From contig NZ_JSYZ01000003.1 of assembly GCF_001293465.1 (NCBI RefSeq), forward strand, positions 343,901 through 407,900: DNA of 64,000 nt, given 5' to 3'. Under the pieces are notes generated by a model. The model ran no database searches. It had not been told where the DNA came from and saw only the letters and a program-made list of their open reading frames with translations. This document shows positions 16,566 to 25,509 of this stretch, in pieces. A program made the position numbers and the translations under genes. Position 1 is the first letter of the stretch, and the number at the start of each line of letters is the position of its first letter. Source of the stretch: Pseudomonas asplenii (lineage in GTDB: Bacteria > Pseudomonadota > Gammaproteobacteria > Pseudomonadales > Pseudomonadaceae).

Positions 16566-17296
16566 TCGTCACGACCTGCCAGGGGTTTGCGGGCAACCAC
16601 GTTGACCAGGGTTTCCTCGCGCTGGCCGAAGGGCGGCGGGCTCTTCAGGCGCAGGCGTTCGAGCAGGCCGAAGTCCTTGGCCCGGCTCCACCACAGGTAG
16701 GGGTACGAGACGTTCTGCTCGGCGAACTCGAAGCCCTGGTCGCGAATCATGTCCAGGTACTGCGCGGCGCTTTTCTGCACATGCATCGGATGGCGGAACA
16801 GCCAGCGGATCACCCAGGTGTCGATGTAGGCCTCGGTGGACTCGGCGAACAGCAGGTAGCCGCCCGGCTTGAGCACCCGATGGAACTCGGCCAGGGCCCG
16901 GTCCTGCTGGACCAGGTGGTGGAAGGTCTGGTGGCAGAACAGGATATCGACGCTCTCGGAGGCCACGTCCAGGGTCGCACAGTCGCTGCCGATCAGTTCG
17001 ATATCGATAGTGCGCCGCCGGGCTTCCTCGGCGGCCAGTTGCAGGCTGTGCGGGTCGGCATCGAGGCCGATCAGCCGTTGCGGGGCGAACACCTGCTGCA
17101 GGTACTGGAAGGACTTGCCCTGGCCGCAGCCGGCATCGAGCAGCACCGGGTTTTTCGGCAGCTCCTCGCTGAACAGCCGTCGCAGGTCGTTGATCGCCAC
17201 GCGCAGCACATGGTGCTGCCAGGTGTGGCTGCGCAGGAACCAGAAGCCGAAACGGGTTTCCTCGACGTAGGTGTCGCTCAGGTACTGATTGCTCAT
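16562..17296 (-). CDS. Class I SAM-dependent methyltransferase of the APE cluster
   Basis: Protein of 244 residues with the SAM-binding motif LDAGCGQG (53-60), an acidic residue at the end of strand 2 (LIGLDAD, 75-81) and motif IV/post-I region LFCHQTFHHLV. It likely methylates the aromatic head (oxygen or ring carbon) or an intermediate; several characterised aryl polyenes have methylated heads. It overlaps the flavoprotein gene and apeN by ATGA. The substrate is inferred only from the cluster. Confidence 0.85.
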   Translation of the reverse strand: MSNQYLSDTYVEETRFGFWFLRSHTWQHHVLRVAINDLRRLFSEELPKNPVLLDAGCGQGKSFQYLQQVFAPQRLIGLDADPHSLQLAAEEARRRTIDIELIGSDCATLDVASESVDILFCHQTFHHLVQQDRALAEFHRVLKPGGYLLFAESTEAYIDTWVIRWLFRHPMHVQKSAAQYLDMIRDQGFEFAEQNVSYPYLWWSRAKDFGLLERLRLKSPPPFGQREETLVNVVARKPLAGRDE

Positions 17297-18534
17297 GCCG
17301 GGGTGCTCGCACAGATTTCCGAGAGCATCCGCAGCCGGCGCTTGGGCTCACTGACAAAGGGGTTGCGCTCGTCCCAGGCATAGCCGGCGAGGATCGAGCT
17401 GATCATGGCGCGGATCTCCTCCGAGCTGCCGGGATGGTAGATGACATCCTGGAAGGTCCCGGCGTACCAGCCTTCGACGTAGCAACGGAACGTGTCGACC
17501 CCGCGTTTCAGCGGCTCGGCGAACTGGCTCTGCCAGTCGACGCTTTCGCCCTGCAACTGCCGATGCAGCAGGCCGGCGGCCATGCTGGCCGAGCGCATGG
17601 CGATGGTCACGCCGGAGGAGAACACCGGGTCGAGGAACTCCGCCGCGTTGCCCAGCAGCGCGTAGCCCGGGCCGTGCAGGCTCTTGACGTTGGCCGAGTA
17701 GCCGCCGATGGCCCGTGCCGGGGTGTCCCACTCGGCGTTCTGCAGTACGCGCTGCAGGCTCGGCGTCTCGGCGACGAAACCTTTCAGGCAGGCATCCAGG
17801 TCGTCGTCGCGGCCGGCGAAGTGGCTGGCATCGGCCACCACGCCGAGGGAGCAGCGGCCGTTGCTGAACGGGATGGTCCAGAACCAGATGTCGCGCTTTT
17901 CCGGGTGGGTGGTGATGAGGATCTTCTCCCGCTCGAAGCCGGGATGGTCGATGCGGTCCTCGATGTGGGTGAACACTGCCTGGCGCACCGGAAAGCCCGA
18001 GGGTGCCTCCAGGTCCAGCAGGCGCGGCAGCACGCGTCCGTAGCCGCTGGCATCGAGAACGAAACGGGCTTCGAGCCGATATTCGCTGCCGTCTTCGCGA
18101 CGGACCTGCAACTGTGGCTGCGGCCGCTCGAAATCGGCCCCGACGATTTCCTCGCCATAGCGGATTTCCACGCCCTGCAGGGCGGCCTGATCCGCCAGCA
18201 GCTTGTCGAAGTCGGCCCGCTGCACCTGGAAGGTGGTCGGCTTGCCGTTGCTGAAGGTCTTGCCGAAGTCGAAGGCGCTGTAGCGCTCGCCCCAGGCGAA
18301 GGCCGCGCCGTTCTTCAGCTGGAAGCCGGCGGCATTGACGGCGTCGAGCATCCCGGCTTCCTCGACGAAGTCCAGGCAGTGGGACAGCAGGCTCTCGCCA
18401 ATGGAAAAACGCGGGAAGTGCTGGCGCTCGACGATCAGTACATCGTGACCATTGCGCTTGAGCAGGGCGGCGGCAATCGCACCGGAGGGGCCGGCGCCGA
18501 TCACCAGCACCTCACGGCGTTCCATTTCAGTCAT
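17293..18534 (-). CDS. FAD-dependent halogenase-like flavoprotein of the APE cluster
   Basis: Protein of 413 residues with an N-terminal dinucleotide fold GAGPSGA (13-19) and IGES (45-48). It also carries the features used to recognise flavin-dependent halogenases: WFWTIP (W-x-W-x-I-P, 217-222), FLDPVFSSG (F-x-x-P-x-x-S-x-G, 300-308) and a candidate catalytic Lys74 (FQLKNGAAFAWG). It may therefore halogenate the phenyl head, as in brominated xanthomonadins and chlorinated flexirubins. A monooxygenase or dehydrogenase role is the main alternative. ATG at 18534 overlaps the upstream stop (ATGA). No flavin reductase gene is nearby, so FADH2 must come from elsewhere. Confidence 0.78.
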   Translation of the reverse strand: MTEMERREVLVIGAGPSGAIAAALLKRNGHDVLIVERQHFPRFSIGESLLSHCLDFVEEAGMLDAVNAAGFQLKNGAAFAWGERYSAFDFGKTFSNGKPTTFQVQRADFDKLLADQAALQGVEIRYGEEIVGADFERPQPQLQVRREDGSEYRLEARFVLDASGYGRVLPRLLDLEAPSGFPVRQAVFTHIEDRIDHPGFEREKILITTHPEKRDIWFWTIPFSNGRCSLGVVADASHFAGRDDDLDACLKGFVAETPSLQRVLQNAEWDTPARAIGGYSANVKSLHGPGYALLGNAAEFLDPVFSSGVTIAMRSASMAAGLLHRQLQGESVDWQSQFAEPLKRGVDTFRCYVEGWYAGTFQDVIYHPGSSEEIRAMISSILAGYAWDERNPFVSEPKRRLRMLSEICASTPA

Positions 18535-19688
18535 TGGCACACGGGCTCCTTGCCGGTCTCGGCGCTATTCAAGGGAATTCGGTTCAGGCCCGCCAACGCC
18601 GGCAGCAGGGTGGCGAGCAGGCCCATCAGCATAAGCGCGAAGTACAGCGCCGGGCTGATCAGTTGTTGTTGCAGGAGCAGGTTGAGGAAAACGATCTCGC
18701 TCAAGCCGCGAATGTTGAGCAGCAGGCTTTCCTTCCAGCGGCTGGCACCGGGAAAGGAACTGCCGGCCCAGCCCAGGCCCAGCCAGTTGCCCAGCAGCTT
18801 GCTGGCGACCGGGACCACCAGCAGCGCGACGAACTGCACCAGGCTCAGGCTGCCCAGGGCGCTGTGCACGTTGATCTGCACGATGCCGAAGGTGAGGATC
18901 AGCGGAATCGCCAGGCCGGTGTGCAGGCGCTCCATCCACGTGGCCTTCAGCGGCGGTACCAGCGGCACCCTGAGCCAGGCCATGCAGAACAGGTAGCCGA
19001 TGCCGAGGATCAGCGCGTTGAGCTTGAAGTGCTCGGCCAGCACCAGCAGCGCGAAGAAGCCCAGGCTGTGGACCAGCGGCTGGCGAATCCGGCAGCCGTA
19101 CAGGAGCAGTGGCAACAGGGCCCCGCCCAGCGGCAGCAACAGGCTGCCCAGGTGCAGGCTGCCCTGGGCCAGGCCGAACAGGGTCCAGCAGGCCAGGTCG
19201 ATCAGGATCGCGGCCTGCACCAGGCGCCGGGTGGCGCCGGGCGGGTAGCCGATGTGCTTGAGATAGAGGTACAGCACCGGGATCGCGGTGATGGCGAACA
19301 CCAGGCCGATCGCCAGGGTATTGAGCCAGTGCTGTTCCGGCAGCAGCCAGACGGCGCAGGCCAGCCCGCAGGCGAATGGTACGCCGAAGCTCGGCAGGGC
19401 GATCTTCAGGCTGTCGCGGTCCATCTTCAGTTCGATCACATCGCCGAGGATGCTCCCCAGCACCAGTGCGAAGGCGCAACCGTAGACGATCCTGAGCCAG
19501 TCGGGAGCGACCAGCGCGGCGCCGCTCAACTGCCAGTGCGGCTCGATCCAGAACAGCATCAGCAGCGGCAGGCCGAATGTCGCCAGCAGCAACTGGCTGA
19601 CGATCGGCACCAGGCCGAACCGGCGGCCGATGCGGGTCGCCACGGCGAATGCGGCCAGCGCCATGCCCCAGAACAGCAGGATCAACAT
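18531..19688 (-). CDS. CPA2-type cation/proton antiporter-like membrane protein in the APE cluster
   Basis: Polytopic membrane protein of 385 residues, about 11-12 helices, resembling the membrane domain of sodium/proton or Kef-type exchangers (RFGLVPIVSQLLLATFGLP at the N-terminus, LGDVIELKMDRDSLKIALPSFGVPFACGLA in the middle). It has no C-terminal nucleotide-binding (RCK) domain. The ATG at 19688 overlaps apeM by 7 bases; the longer open frame upstream is apeM sequence in another frame. It may support proton-coupled export by ApeM or be an altered transporter; neither is shown. Confidence 0.72.
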   Translation of the reverse strand: MLILLFWGMALAAFAVATRIGRRFGLVPIVSQLLLATFGLPLLMLFWIEPHWQLSGAALVAPDWLRIVYGCAFALVLGSILGDVIELKMDRDSLKIALPSFGVPFACGLACAVWLLPEQHWLNTLAIGLVFAITAIPVLYLYLKHIGYPPGATRRLVQAAILIDLACWTLFGLAQGSLHLGSLLLPLGGALLPLLLYGCRIRQPLVHSLGFFALLVLAEHFKLNALILGIGYLFCMAWLRVPLVPPLKATWMERLHTGLAIPLILTFGIVQINVHSALGSLSLVQFVALLVVPVASKLLGNWLGLGWAGSSFPGASRWKESLLLNIRGLSEIVFLNLLLQQQLISPALYFALMLMGLLATLLPALAGLNRIPLNSAETGKEPVCQ

Positions 19689-22024
19689 GATGCGCTTTCC
19701 TTGTCCGTGGTCGCATGATACTGCTGCCCGGCCCAGGGGGCGAGCAGGAAGCTGAAGGCCAGGCCGAGGCTGACCGACAGGCCGAAGTTGCTCACCGCCG
19801 GCGTACTGGAAATCGCCAGCAGGCCGAACGACAGCCAGGTGGTCAGCGCCGCCAGCAGGGTGCCCAGCAGGCTGACCGCCGCACCGCCGATCCGTTCGCG
19901 CATGAGGATGGCGTAATCGACGCTGATGGCCGTGACCAGCAGCAGGCCGAACAGGCTGAACAGGGTCAGCGGTTGCCCCAGCCAGCCAAGGCTGGCCAGG
20001 CTGCACAGCGCCGCCAGCAGCGGCAGGGCGACGATACGCAACGCGCCGCCGAGGCCGAACGGCAGGATCAGCAACAGCACGATCAGCACGCAGGAAGCCA
20101 GTTTCAGTTCCGCCGCGCTGATCTGCGTGGCGGCGAACACCTTGTTCAGGTCGCCGAGGCGATCCACCAGTTGCACGCCTGGCAGGTCCATCGCCTGGAT
20201 GCGCAGCAGCTCGGCGTTGTTCAGGCCCTGCAGGCTGACCATGCCGGCCACGCCGTCGGCGTAGGGGCCGAGCCAGAGCACCCGCCAGGGTTCGCCAAGG
20301 GGGCCGGCGAGGGCACTGTCGATATCCTCGACCGGCAGGGCCTGGAGTTCGGCCAGCTCCTTCTGAAGGGCCGCCAGCGGGACGCCGAGGTCGAGCAGCG
20401 GCTGCCAGTACCGTGGCAGTTGCTGGAGCGAATCACGCAGGCGCTGTTGCTCGCTGGGCAGGCTGACCAGTTGGTTCAGCGACAGGTAGCCCTGCAGCTT
20501 GTCCAGGCTCACCAGTTGCCCGAGGCGCTTGGCCAGGGCCGTCTGGCGCTCCAGCAACTGCTGCTGGTCGGCGGCGCGGACGAGGAAGAACTGGCTGGTC
20601 GGCTGGTAGCCGGTGATCCGTGCAATGGCCTGGGCCTCGGCCTGCAATTGGGGTGGTGCGCCGACCCACTGGCGGATGTCGTTTTTCGTGCCCAGTTGCC
20701 ACAGGCCGGCGGCACAGAACAACATCAGCAGGCCCAGCAGCACGGGGCTGCCGAGTTTCTGCAAGAGCTTCTCGCGCAGCGCCAGCAGCGCCTCGCAGAC
20801 CTTGAGCGGCCACTGGGCCGGGCGCAGGTCGGCACCCTTGAGCAATGCCGGCAGCAGGCACACCGCGGTCAGGTAGGCGCCGAGCAGGCCGGCGGCGGAG
20901 AACACCGCGATCTGGGTCAGCGCCGGGAAGGGGGTCCAGGCCAGGGCCAGGTAGCCGATGCAACTGGTCACCAGGCTCAGGCTCAGGCCACAGAGGGTCA
21001 TGCGCAGGGCCGGCCAGCTGTGCCAGGGCTTGAGGCTCCAGCTCTTGGACAGGTAGTGCAGCGGATAATCCACCGCGACGCCGATCAGGCTGGAACCCAG
21101 CACCAGGGTCATCACGTGCATGCGGCCGAAGAAGGCCACGCAGGCCACGGCACCGAACAGCATGCCCACCAGCACTGGCACGAACGCCAGCAGCACGCGC
21201 CAGCGGCGGAACGCCAGCAGCAACAGCAGCAGGATGCCCAGCGTGGCGCCGCCGCCGACCCAGGTGATTTCCCGGGTCGCCTGCTGCTGGCCACTGGCGG
21301 CGTACAGCAGGCCGCTGGCGGCCAGCAATTGCACATCGTTCTGGCTCGCCTGCTCGCGGCTCTGCTTGAGCAGTTCGGCCACTTGCAACGGCAGCTTCAT
21401 GTCGAAGGCGTTGCCGGTGGTCCGGGCCCGCAGCAGCACCCAGCTCTTGCCATCGGCATCGGCGACCAGGGCACCGCTGCCGATGTCCAGCTGCACCGCG
21501 CCACGCTGTGGCTGGCTGTTCTGGATGCGCCCGGTCAAGCCGAGCCAGTCGTTCTCGCTTGGCACCAGGCTGAAGCCGGCGAACGGATCGAACAGGGTTT
21601 GCACCCGCTGCTGGATGAACGCCGCCGGGTCATCGATCAACTGCCGGCGGTCTTTCGCCGAGAGCATCGCCAGGCGGCCCCGTAGCAGTTGCTCGCGCAG
21701 GGCCGGCAGGTCGGCCTGCAGATCCCACTGAACCTTTTCGAACAGGCCGCTGGCTTGCCAGCGCTCACCCAACTGGCGGGCCATGGCGATGGCTTGCTGG
21801 CGATCGGCGTGGCCGACCAGCACCAGCATTTCCCGGTTCAGCGGTTCCTGCATGCGCTGTTCGGCCTTGAGCTCCAGCGCATCGGGCGAGGAGCCCGGCA
21901 CCAGTTCCATCAGGTTCGCCGACAGCGGTGCACTGTGCCGCCACTGCCAGCCGGCGAGGGCGAGCACGGCCAGCAGCAGGATCAGAAACAGGCGCGGCAG
22001 CAGGCGTTCACTCGGCAAAGTCAT
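19682..22024 (-). CDS. apeM: RND/MMPL-family exporter of the APE cluster (ApeM)
   Basis: Large inner-membrane exporter of 780 residues, built of two similar halves. Each half has one helix, a periplasmic domain and a block of five helices (VLGSSLIGVAVDYPLHYLSKSW in the first half, LLLVTAISVDYAILMRERIGG in the second). This is the MMPL/RND exporter type found in aryl polyene clusters, thought to move the lipid-linked pigment out of the inner membrane. It overlaps apeL by 17 bases. Confidence 0.87.
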   Translation of the reverse strand: MTLPSERLLPRLFLILLLAVLALAGWQWRHSAPLSANLMELVPGSSPDALELKAEQRMQEPLNREMLVLVGHADRQQAIAMARQLGERWQASGLFEKVQWDLQADLPALREQLLRGRLAMLSAKDRRQLIDDPAAFIQQRVQTLFDPFAGFSLVPSENDWLGLTGRIQNSQPQRGAVQLDIGSGALVADADGKSWVLLRARTTGNAFDMKLPLQVAELLKQSREQASQNDVQLLAASGLLYAASGQQQATREITWVGGGATLGILLLLLLAFRRWRVLLAFVPVLVGMLFGAVACVAFFGRMHVMTLVLGSSLIGVAVDYPLHYLSKSWSLKPWHSWPALRMTLCGLSLSLVTSCIGYLALAWTPFPALTQIAVFSAAGLLGAYLTAVCLLPALLKGADLRPAQWPLKVCEALLALREKLLQKLGSPVLLGLLMLFCAAGLWQLGTKNDIRQWVGAPPQLQAEAQAIARITGYQPTSQFFLVRAADQQQLLERQTALAKRLGQLVSLDKLQGYLSLNQLVSLPSEQQRLRDSLQQLPRYWQPLLDLGVPLAALQKELAELQALPVEDIDSALAGPLGEPWRVLWLGPYADGVAGMVSLQGLNNAELLRIQAMDLPGVQLVDRLGDLNKVFAATQISAAELKLASCVLIVLLLILPFGLGGALRIVALPLLAALCSLASLGWLGQPLTLFSLFGLLLVTAISVDYAILMRERIGGAAVSLLGTLLAALTTWLSFGLLAISSTPAVSNFGLSVSLGLAFSFLLAPWAGQQYHATTDKESASC

Positions 22025-22631
22025 GCTGCTCCGCTTCGCTCAGGGGTTGGCTCGCAGTGCTGTCCTGCATGCGCAGGACGGTGCTGTCGCCCTGTGTTTC
22101 CAGCAGTTCGATACGTTGCACCAGGGCGCCGCCATCGATATTGATGCGGGTGAAGATCTGCTTGAGCAGCACCGAGCGTGGCGTCAGGGTCAGCTTCCAG
22201 TCGTTCGCCTGGCCTTGCAGTTGCAGTTCGAAGTCGCGCTGCAGGCCGCTGCTGTCACCTTGCAGCACGGCCATGAACAGGCGGTTCTGCTCGGCCCCGG
22301 CGCTCTTGTTCGGGACCATCTGCCAGCCGCTGGCGTCGCGTCTCGCGATGCCCTTGGCGGTGATGCGGTAGTCCTGTTGCAGCGGGGTCTTGAGCAGCCA
22401 CAGCAGGCCATGGTCCCTGGCGAGGACGAAGGTGCCCTTGCTGGTCAGCGGCTGCGGCAGGGCGCGCAGGTGTTTTTCCTGAGTGAAGCTGCCGTGGATC
22501 ACCGAGGGCTTGGCCAACTGCTCGCTCAACTGTTGCAGGTCGAAGGCCGCGGCCTTTGCGCAAAGCACCAGGCACAACAACAGCAGCCAGCCTCGCACGC
22601 TCCCGCAGGGCAGGTACTTCAGGATATTCAT
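22008..22631 (-). CDS. apeL: LolA-like outer-membrane lipoprotein carrier of the APE cluster (ApeL)
   Basis: Periplasmic protein of 207 residues with a signal peptide (cleavage near residue 28, after CAKAAA) and a LolA-like sheet: HGSFTQEKHLRALPQPLTSKGTFVLARDHGLLW is the hallmark of this LolA-related group. It is expected to shuttle the hydrophobic pigment from ApeM to an outer-membrane acceptor such as ApeN. ATG at 22631 forms an ATGA with the thioesterase gene; the longer frame upstream is spurious. Confidence 0.87.
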   Translation of the reverse strand: MNILKYLPCGSVRGWLLLLCLVLCAKAAAFDLQQLSEQLAKPSVIHGSFTQEKHLRALPQPLTSKGTFVLARDHGLLWLLKTPLQQDYRITAKGIARRDASGWQMVPNKSAGAEQNRLFMAVLQGDSSGLQRDFELQLQGQANDWKLTLTPRSVLLKQIFTRINIDGGALVQRIELLETQGDSTVLRMQDSTASQPLSEAEQHDFAE

Positions 22632-23053
22632 GCAAGCACCTTTTCGACCGCGTCGACGAAGACCCTGGGTGAAGCCAGCTGCATTTCGCGGCTCTCGATG
22701 TGTACCGCGACCTGCACCGTGCTGGCACGGGTCAGGCGCTCGCCGCTGGCGAGGTCGGTGATCAGGTAGTTCACCTTCAGGCGGTTCTCCCATTCCACCA
22801 GGTCGGCCCGCACGTTGATCTTCTGGCCGAACACCGCGCCGCGCACGTAGCGCAGTTGCAGGTCGATCACCGGCCAGGCGTAGCCGGACTCGCGCATCTG
22901 CACGTAGTTGTGGCCGATATGGTCCAGCAGCGCGCAGCGGGCGACTTCCAGGTACTTCACGTAGTGGCCGTGCCAGACCACGTGCATGGTATCGACGTCG
23001 AAGAACGGCACGAGGATCTCCGTATCGACGTGCAGCACGCCACGACTACGCAT
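22628..23053 (-). CDS. apeK: 4HBT-family thioesterase of the APE cluster (ApeK)
   Basis: Hotdog-fold acyl-CoA/ACP thioesterase of 141 residues, with the YbgC/FadM-like signature FFDVDTMHVVWHGHYVKYLEVAR (Asp19/Asp21, His28). It could release the finished polyene acid from the ACP or edit stalled chains. It overlaps the ammonia-lyase gene by 8 bases and apeL by 4. Confidence 0.88.
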   Translation of the reverse strand: MRSRGVLHVDTEILVPFFDVDTMHVVWHGHYVKYLEVARCALLDHIGHNYVQMRESGYAWPVIDLQLRYVRGAVFGQKINVRADLVEWENRLKVNYLITDLASGERLTRASTVQVAVHIESREMQLASPRVFVDAVEKVLA

Positions 23054-24590
23054 GCAGCCTCCAGTGTTGTTCGCCGATGCGTTGCAGGCACAGGCGCAGT
23101 TCGCTTTCCAGGGCGCGATCCTCGATCAGTGGCGGGAAGTCCCGGGCCAGTTCTTCGTGCATGGCGGCCAGTGCCGGCGGCAGTGGGCGGGCCTCGGCTT
23201 CCCGGCTGCGCAGCCAGACACCCTGGTTGGCGGCCAGCAGGGTGGCGGCGGCGACCTGCTCGGTCAGCTCCAGCACGCGGATTGCGTCGCGGGCGGCGAT
23301 GGTACCCATGCTGACCTTATCCTGGTTGTGGCATTCGGTTGAACGGGAAAACACGCTCGCCGGCAGGGTGTTTTTCAGCGCCTCGGCGGTCCAGGCGCTG
23401 GCACCGATCTGCACGGCCTTGAAGCCGTGGTTGAGCATGGCACGCTCGCTGCCGGAGCCGGACAGGTTGCTCGGCAGGCCGTGGTTGTAGCGCACGTCCA
23501 CCAGCAGGGCGAGCTGGCGGTCCAGCAGGTCGGCGACGTTGGCCACCAGGTTCTTCAGGCTGTCCATGGCGAAGGCGATGTGCCCACCGTAGAAGTGTCC
23601 ACCATGCAGGACGCGCTCTTGCTCGGCGTCGATGATCGGGTTGTCGTTGGCGCTGTTCAGTTCGGTCTCGATGAAGCCGCGCAGCCAGCCCAGGCTGTCG
23701 GCCAGCACGCCGAGCACATGCGGTGCGCAGCGCAGCGAGTAGCGGTCCTGCAGGCGATGCAGCGGCGCGGTCGGCGCGTCGATCGCCAGGTCCTGGCGCA
23801 GCCAGGTGGCGACCTGCATCTGCCCCGGATGCGGCTTGGCGGCGAACAGGCGCTCGTCGAAGTGCTCCGGGTTGCCCTGCAGCGCGACGACGTTCAGCGC
23901 GGTGATGCGGGTCGCCAGGCGCAACAGGTAGTCGGCGCGGGCGAACGCCAGGCAGGCCAGACCGGTCATCACCGCGGTGCCGTTCATCAGTGCCAGGGCT
24001 TCCTTGGGCCGCAGGACCAGCGGGTCCCAGCCCAGTTCGCGATGCACGTCGCTGGCCAGGCGGCGCTCGCCACGCAACAGTACTTCGCGCTCGCCGGACA
24101 AGGTCGCGGCCACATAGGACAGTGGCGTCAGGTCACCGCTGGCGCCCACCGAACCTTCCTCGGGAATCAGCGGCAGGATGTCCTGGTCGAGAAACGCCTG
24201 CAGGCGCTCCAGCAGCTCCACCCGTACCCCGGAAACCCCGTGGCACAGCGACTGCAGGCGGGCGGCGAGCACGGCGCGGGTGGCCTGCGGATCAAGCAGC
24301 TTGCCCAGGCCACAGCCGTGGAAGGTGTAGAGATGACGCGGCAGCGCCTCGACGTGCTGCAGCGGCACCGCGACCACGCAGGAGTCGCCGTAGCCGGTGG
24401 TGACGCCATAGATCACGCCTTCCTTGTCCAGCAGCGAGTCAAGGAACTGCGCGCCCTTGGCGATGCGCTGGCGGTAGGCCGGGTCGTTTTGCAGTTGCGT
24501 CGGCACCTGACGGTTGGCCAGTGCCAGCACGTCTTCGATGCGCAGCGGGAGTTCGCCGAAGGTTACCGGCTCAAGCGGGTGCGTTGTCAT
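23046..24590 (-). CDS. MIO-dependent aromatic amino acid ammonia-lyase of the APE cluster
   Basis: Protein of 514 residues of the histidine/phenylalanine/tyrosine ammonia-lyase family. Ala150-Ser151-Gly152 (GSVGASGDL) would cyclise to the MIO cofactor, and YGVTTGYG (61-68) supplies the catalytic tyrosine. The residue pair that discriminates substrates reads Phe90-His91, not the His-Leu of tyrosine, Phe-Leu of phenylalanine or Ser-His of histidine lyases. From cluster context the product is probably a cinnamate- or coumarate-type aryl starter. ATG at 24590 overlaps the acyltransferase gene by 20 bases; the upstream extension is out of family. Confidence 0.85.
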   Translation of the reverse strand: MTTHPLEPVTFGELPLRIEDVLALANRQVPTQLQNDPAYRQRIAKGAQFLDSLLDKEGVIYGVTTGYGDSCVVAVPLQHVEALPRHLYTFHGCGLGKLLDPQATRAVLAARLQSLCHGVSGVRVELLERLQAFLDQDILPLIPEEGSVGASGDLTPLSYVAATLSGEREVLLRGERRLASDVHRELGWDPLVLRPKEALALMNGTAVMTGLACLAFARADYLLRLATRITALNVVALQGNPEHFDERLFAAKPHPGQMQVATWLRQDLAIDAPTAPLHRLQDRYSLRCAPHVLGVLADSLGWLRGFIETELNSANDNPIIDAEQERVLHGGHFYGGHIAFAMDSLKNLVANVADLLDRQLALLVDVRYNHGLPSNLSGSGSERAMLNHGFKAVQIGASAWTAEALKNTLPASVFSRSTECHNQDKVSMGTIAARDAIRVLELTEQVAAATLLAANQGVWLRSREAEARPLPPALAAMHEELARDFPPLIEDRALESELRLCLQRIGEQHWRLHA

Positions 24591-25509
24591 CGGTCTTCCA
24601 GAAGGGGTAGAAATTGAACCATTGTTGGGGCGCTTGCAGGCAGTACTGGCCCAGGCGCTCGGCATAGCGGGCGGTCCATTGGGCGATGACCTGCTCGCGG
24701 TCGCCACGCTTCCATTGCACGGCTTCGGCGAAGGGTTCGAGGGTGATGTGGTAGCGGCCCCCAAGCTTCAGGCAGAACAGCAGGTTGACCGGGCATTTCA
24801 GCAGGCCGGCCAGCAGCCAGGGCCCCTGGGGGAAAGCCGCCGGGTGACCGAGGAAGTCCACCCGCACATTGCGCCCGCCGTGCAGGGGGACGCGGTCACC
24901 GGCAATCGCCAGCCACTCGCCACGGTCCAGGCGCTGGCTCAGTTGCAGCATGATCGCCGGGTCCAGCTCGCTGACCTGGATCAGCCGCAGGTTGGTGGCG
25001 CCGGCCTCGCCCAGCAGGCGATTGAAACGCTCGGCGTGCTTGGTGTGTACCAGCACGTTCATGGTGACCTTTTCGCCCAGTTCTGCCAGGGCACGGCAGA
25101 CTTCCAGGTTGCCCAGGTGGGCACCGACCAGCATCTGCCCACGCTCGCCGCGCAGTTGGTCGCGCAGCCGGGCCGGGTCGATGATCTCGATCTGCTCGAT
25201 GCTCAGCTTGCCGTTCCACACGTCGAGCTTGTCCAGCAGCGCATCGGCGAAGGCCATGAACTGGCGGAAGACCTTCATCCGGGTCGGCAGCAGGACGCTC
25301 CGGCCGCTCCACGCCGCCAGGCGCTGCTGGTATTGCCAGGCGCTATGCCGGGCACTGCGGCCGAACAGGAAGAAGTACAGGACGATGCCGTGCAGCACCG
25401 GGCTGAGCAGCCGGCGGCCGAGCACCCGGACGCCGAAGGCGGTGAGCTTCATCAGCCAGAAGCTGCCGCGCTCCTGGTGGTCGGCCCAGTGTTTCTGCGT
25501 ATCGCTCAT
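24571..25509 (-). CDS. LpxL/HtrB-like lipid acyltransferase of the APE cluster (ApeJ C-terminal equivalent)
   Basis: Membrane-associated acyltransferase of 312 residues of the lauroyl/myristoyl transferase type, with catalytic HLGNLE (131-136), AGDRVPL and FPQGPWLLAGLLKCPV. It probably esterifies the lipid or sugar that carries the polyene. As I recall, in other aryl polyene clusters a glycosyltransferase and an acyltransferase of this kind are one protein (ApeJ). Here they are two genes joined by ATGA. Start ATG 25509. Confidence 0.83.
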   Translation of the reverse strand: MSDTQKHWADHQERGSFWLMKLTAFGVRVLGRRLLSPVLHGIVLYFFLFGRSARHSAWQYQQRLAAWSGRSVLLPTRMKVFRQFMAFADALLDKLDVWNGKLSIEQIEIIDPARLRDQLRGERGQMLVGAHLGNLEVCRALAELGEKVTMNVLVHTKHAERFNRLLGEAGATNLRLIQVSELDPAIMLQLSQRLDRGEWLAIAGDRVPLHGGRNVRVDFLGHPAAFPQGPWLLAGLLKCPVNLLFCLKLGGRYHITLEPFAEAVQWKRGDREQVIAQWTARYAERLGQYCLQAPQQWFNFYPFWKTDDNAPA

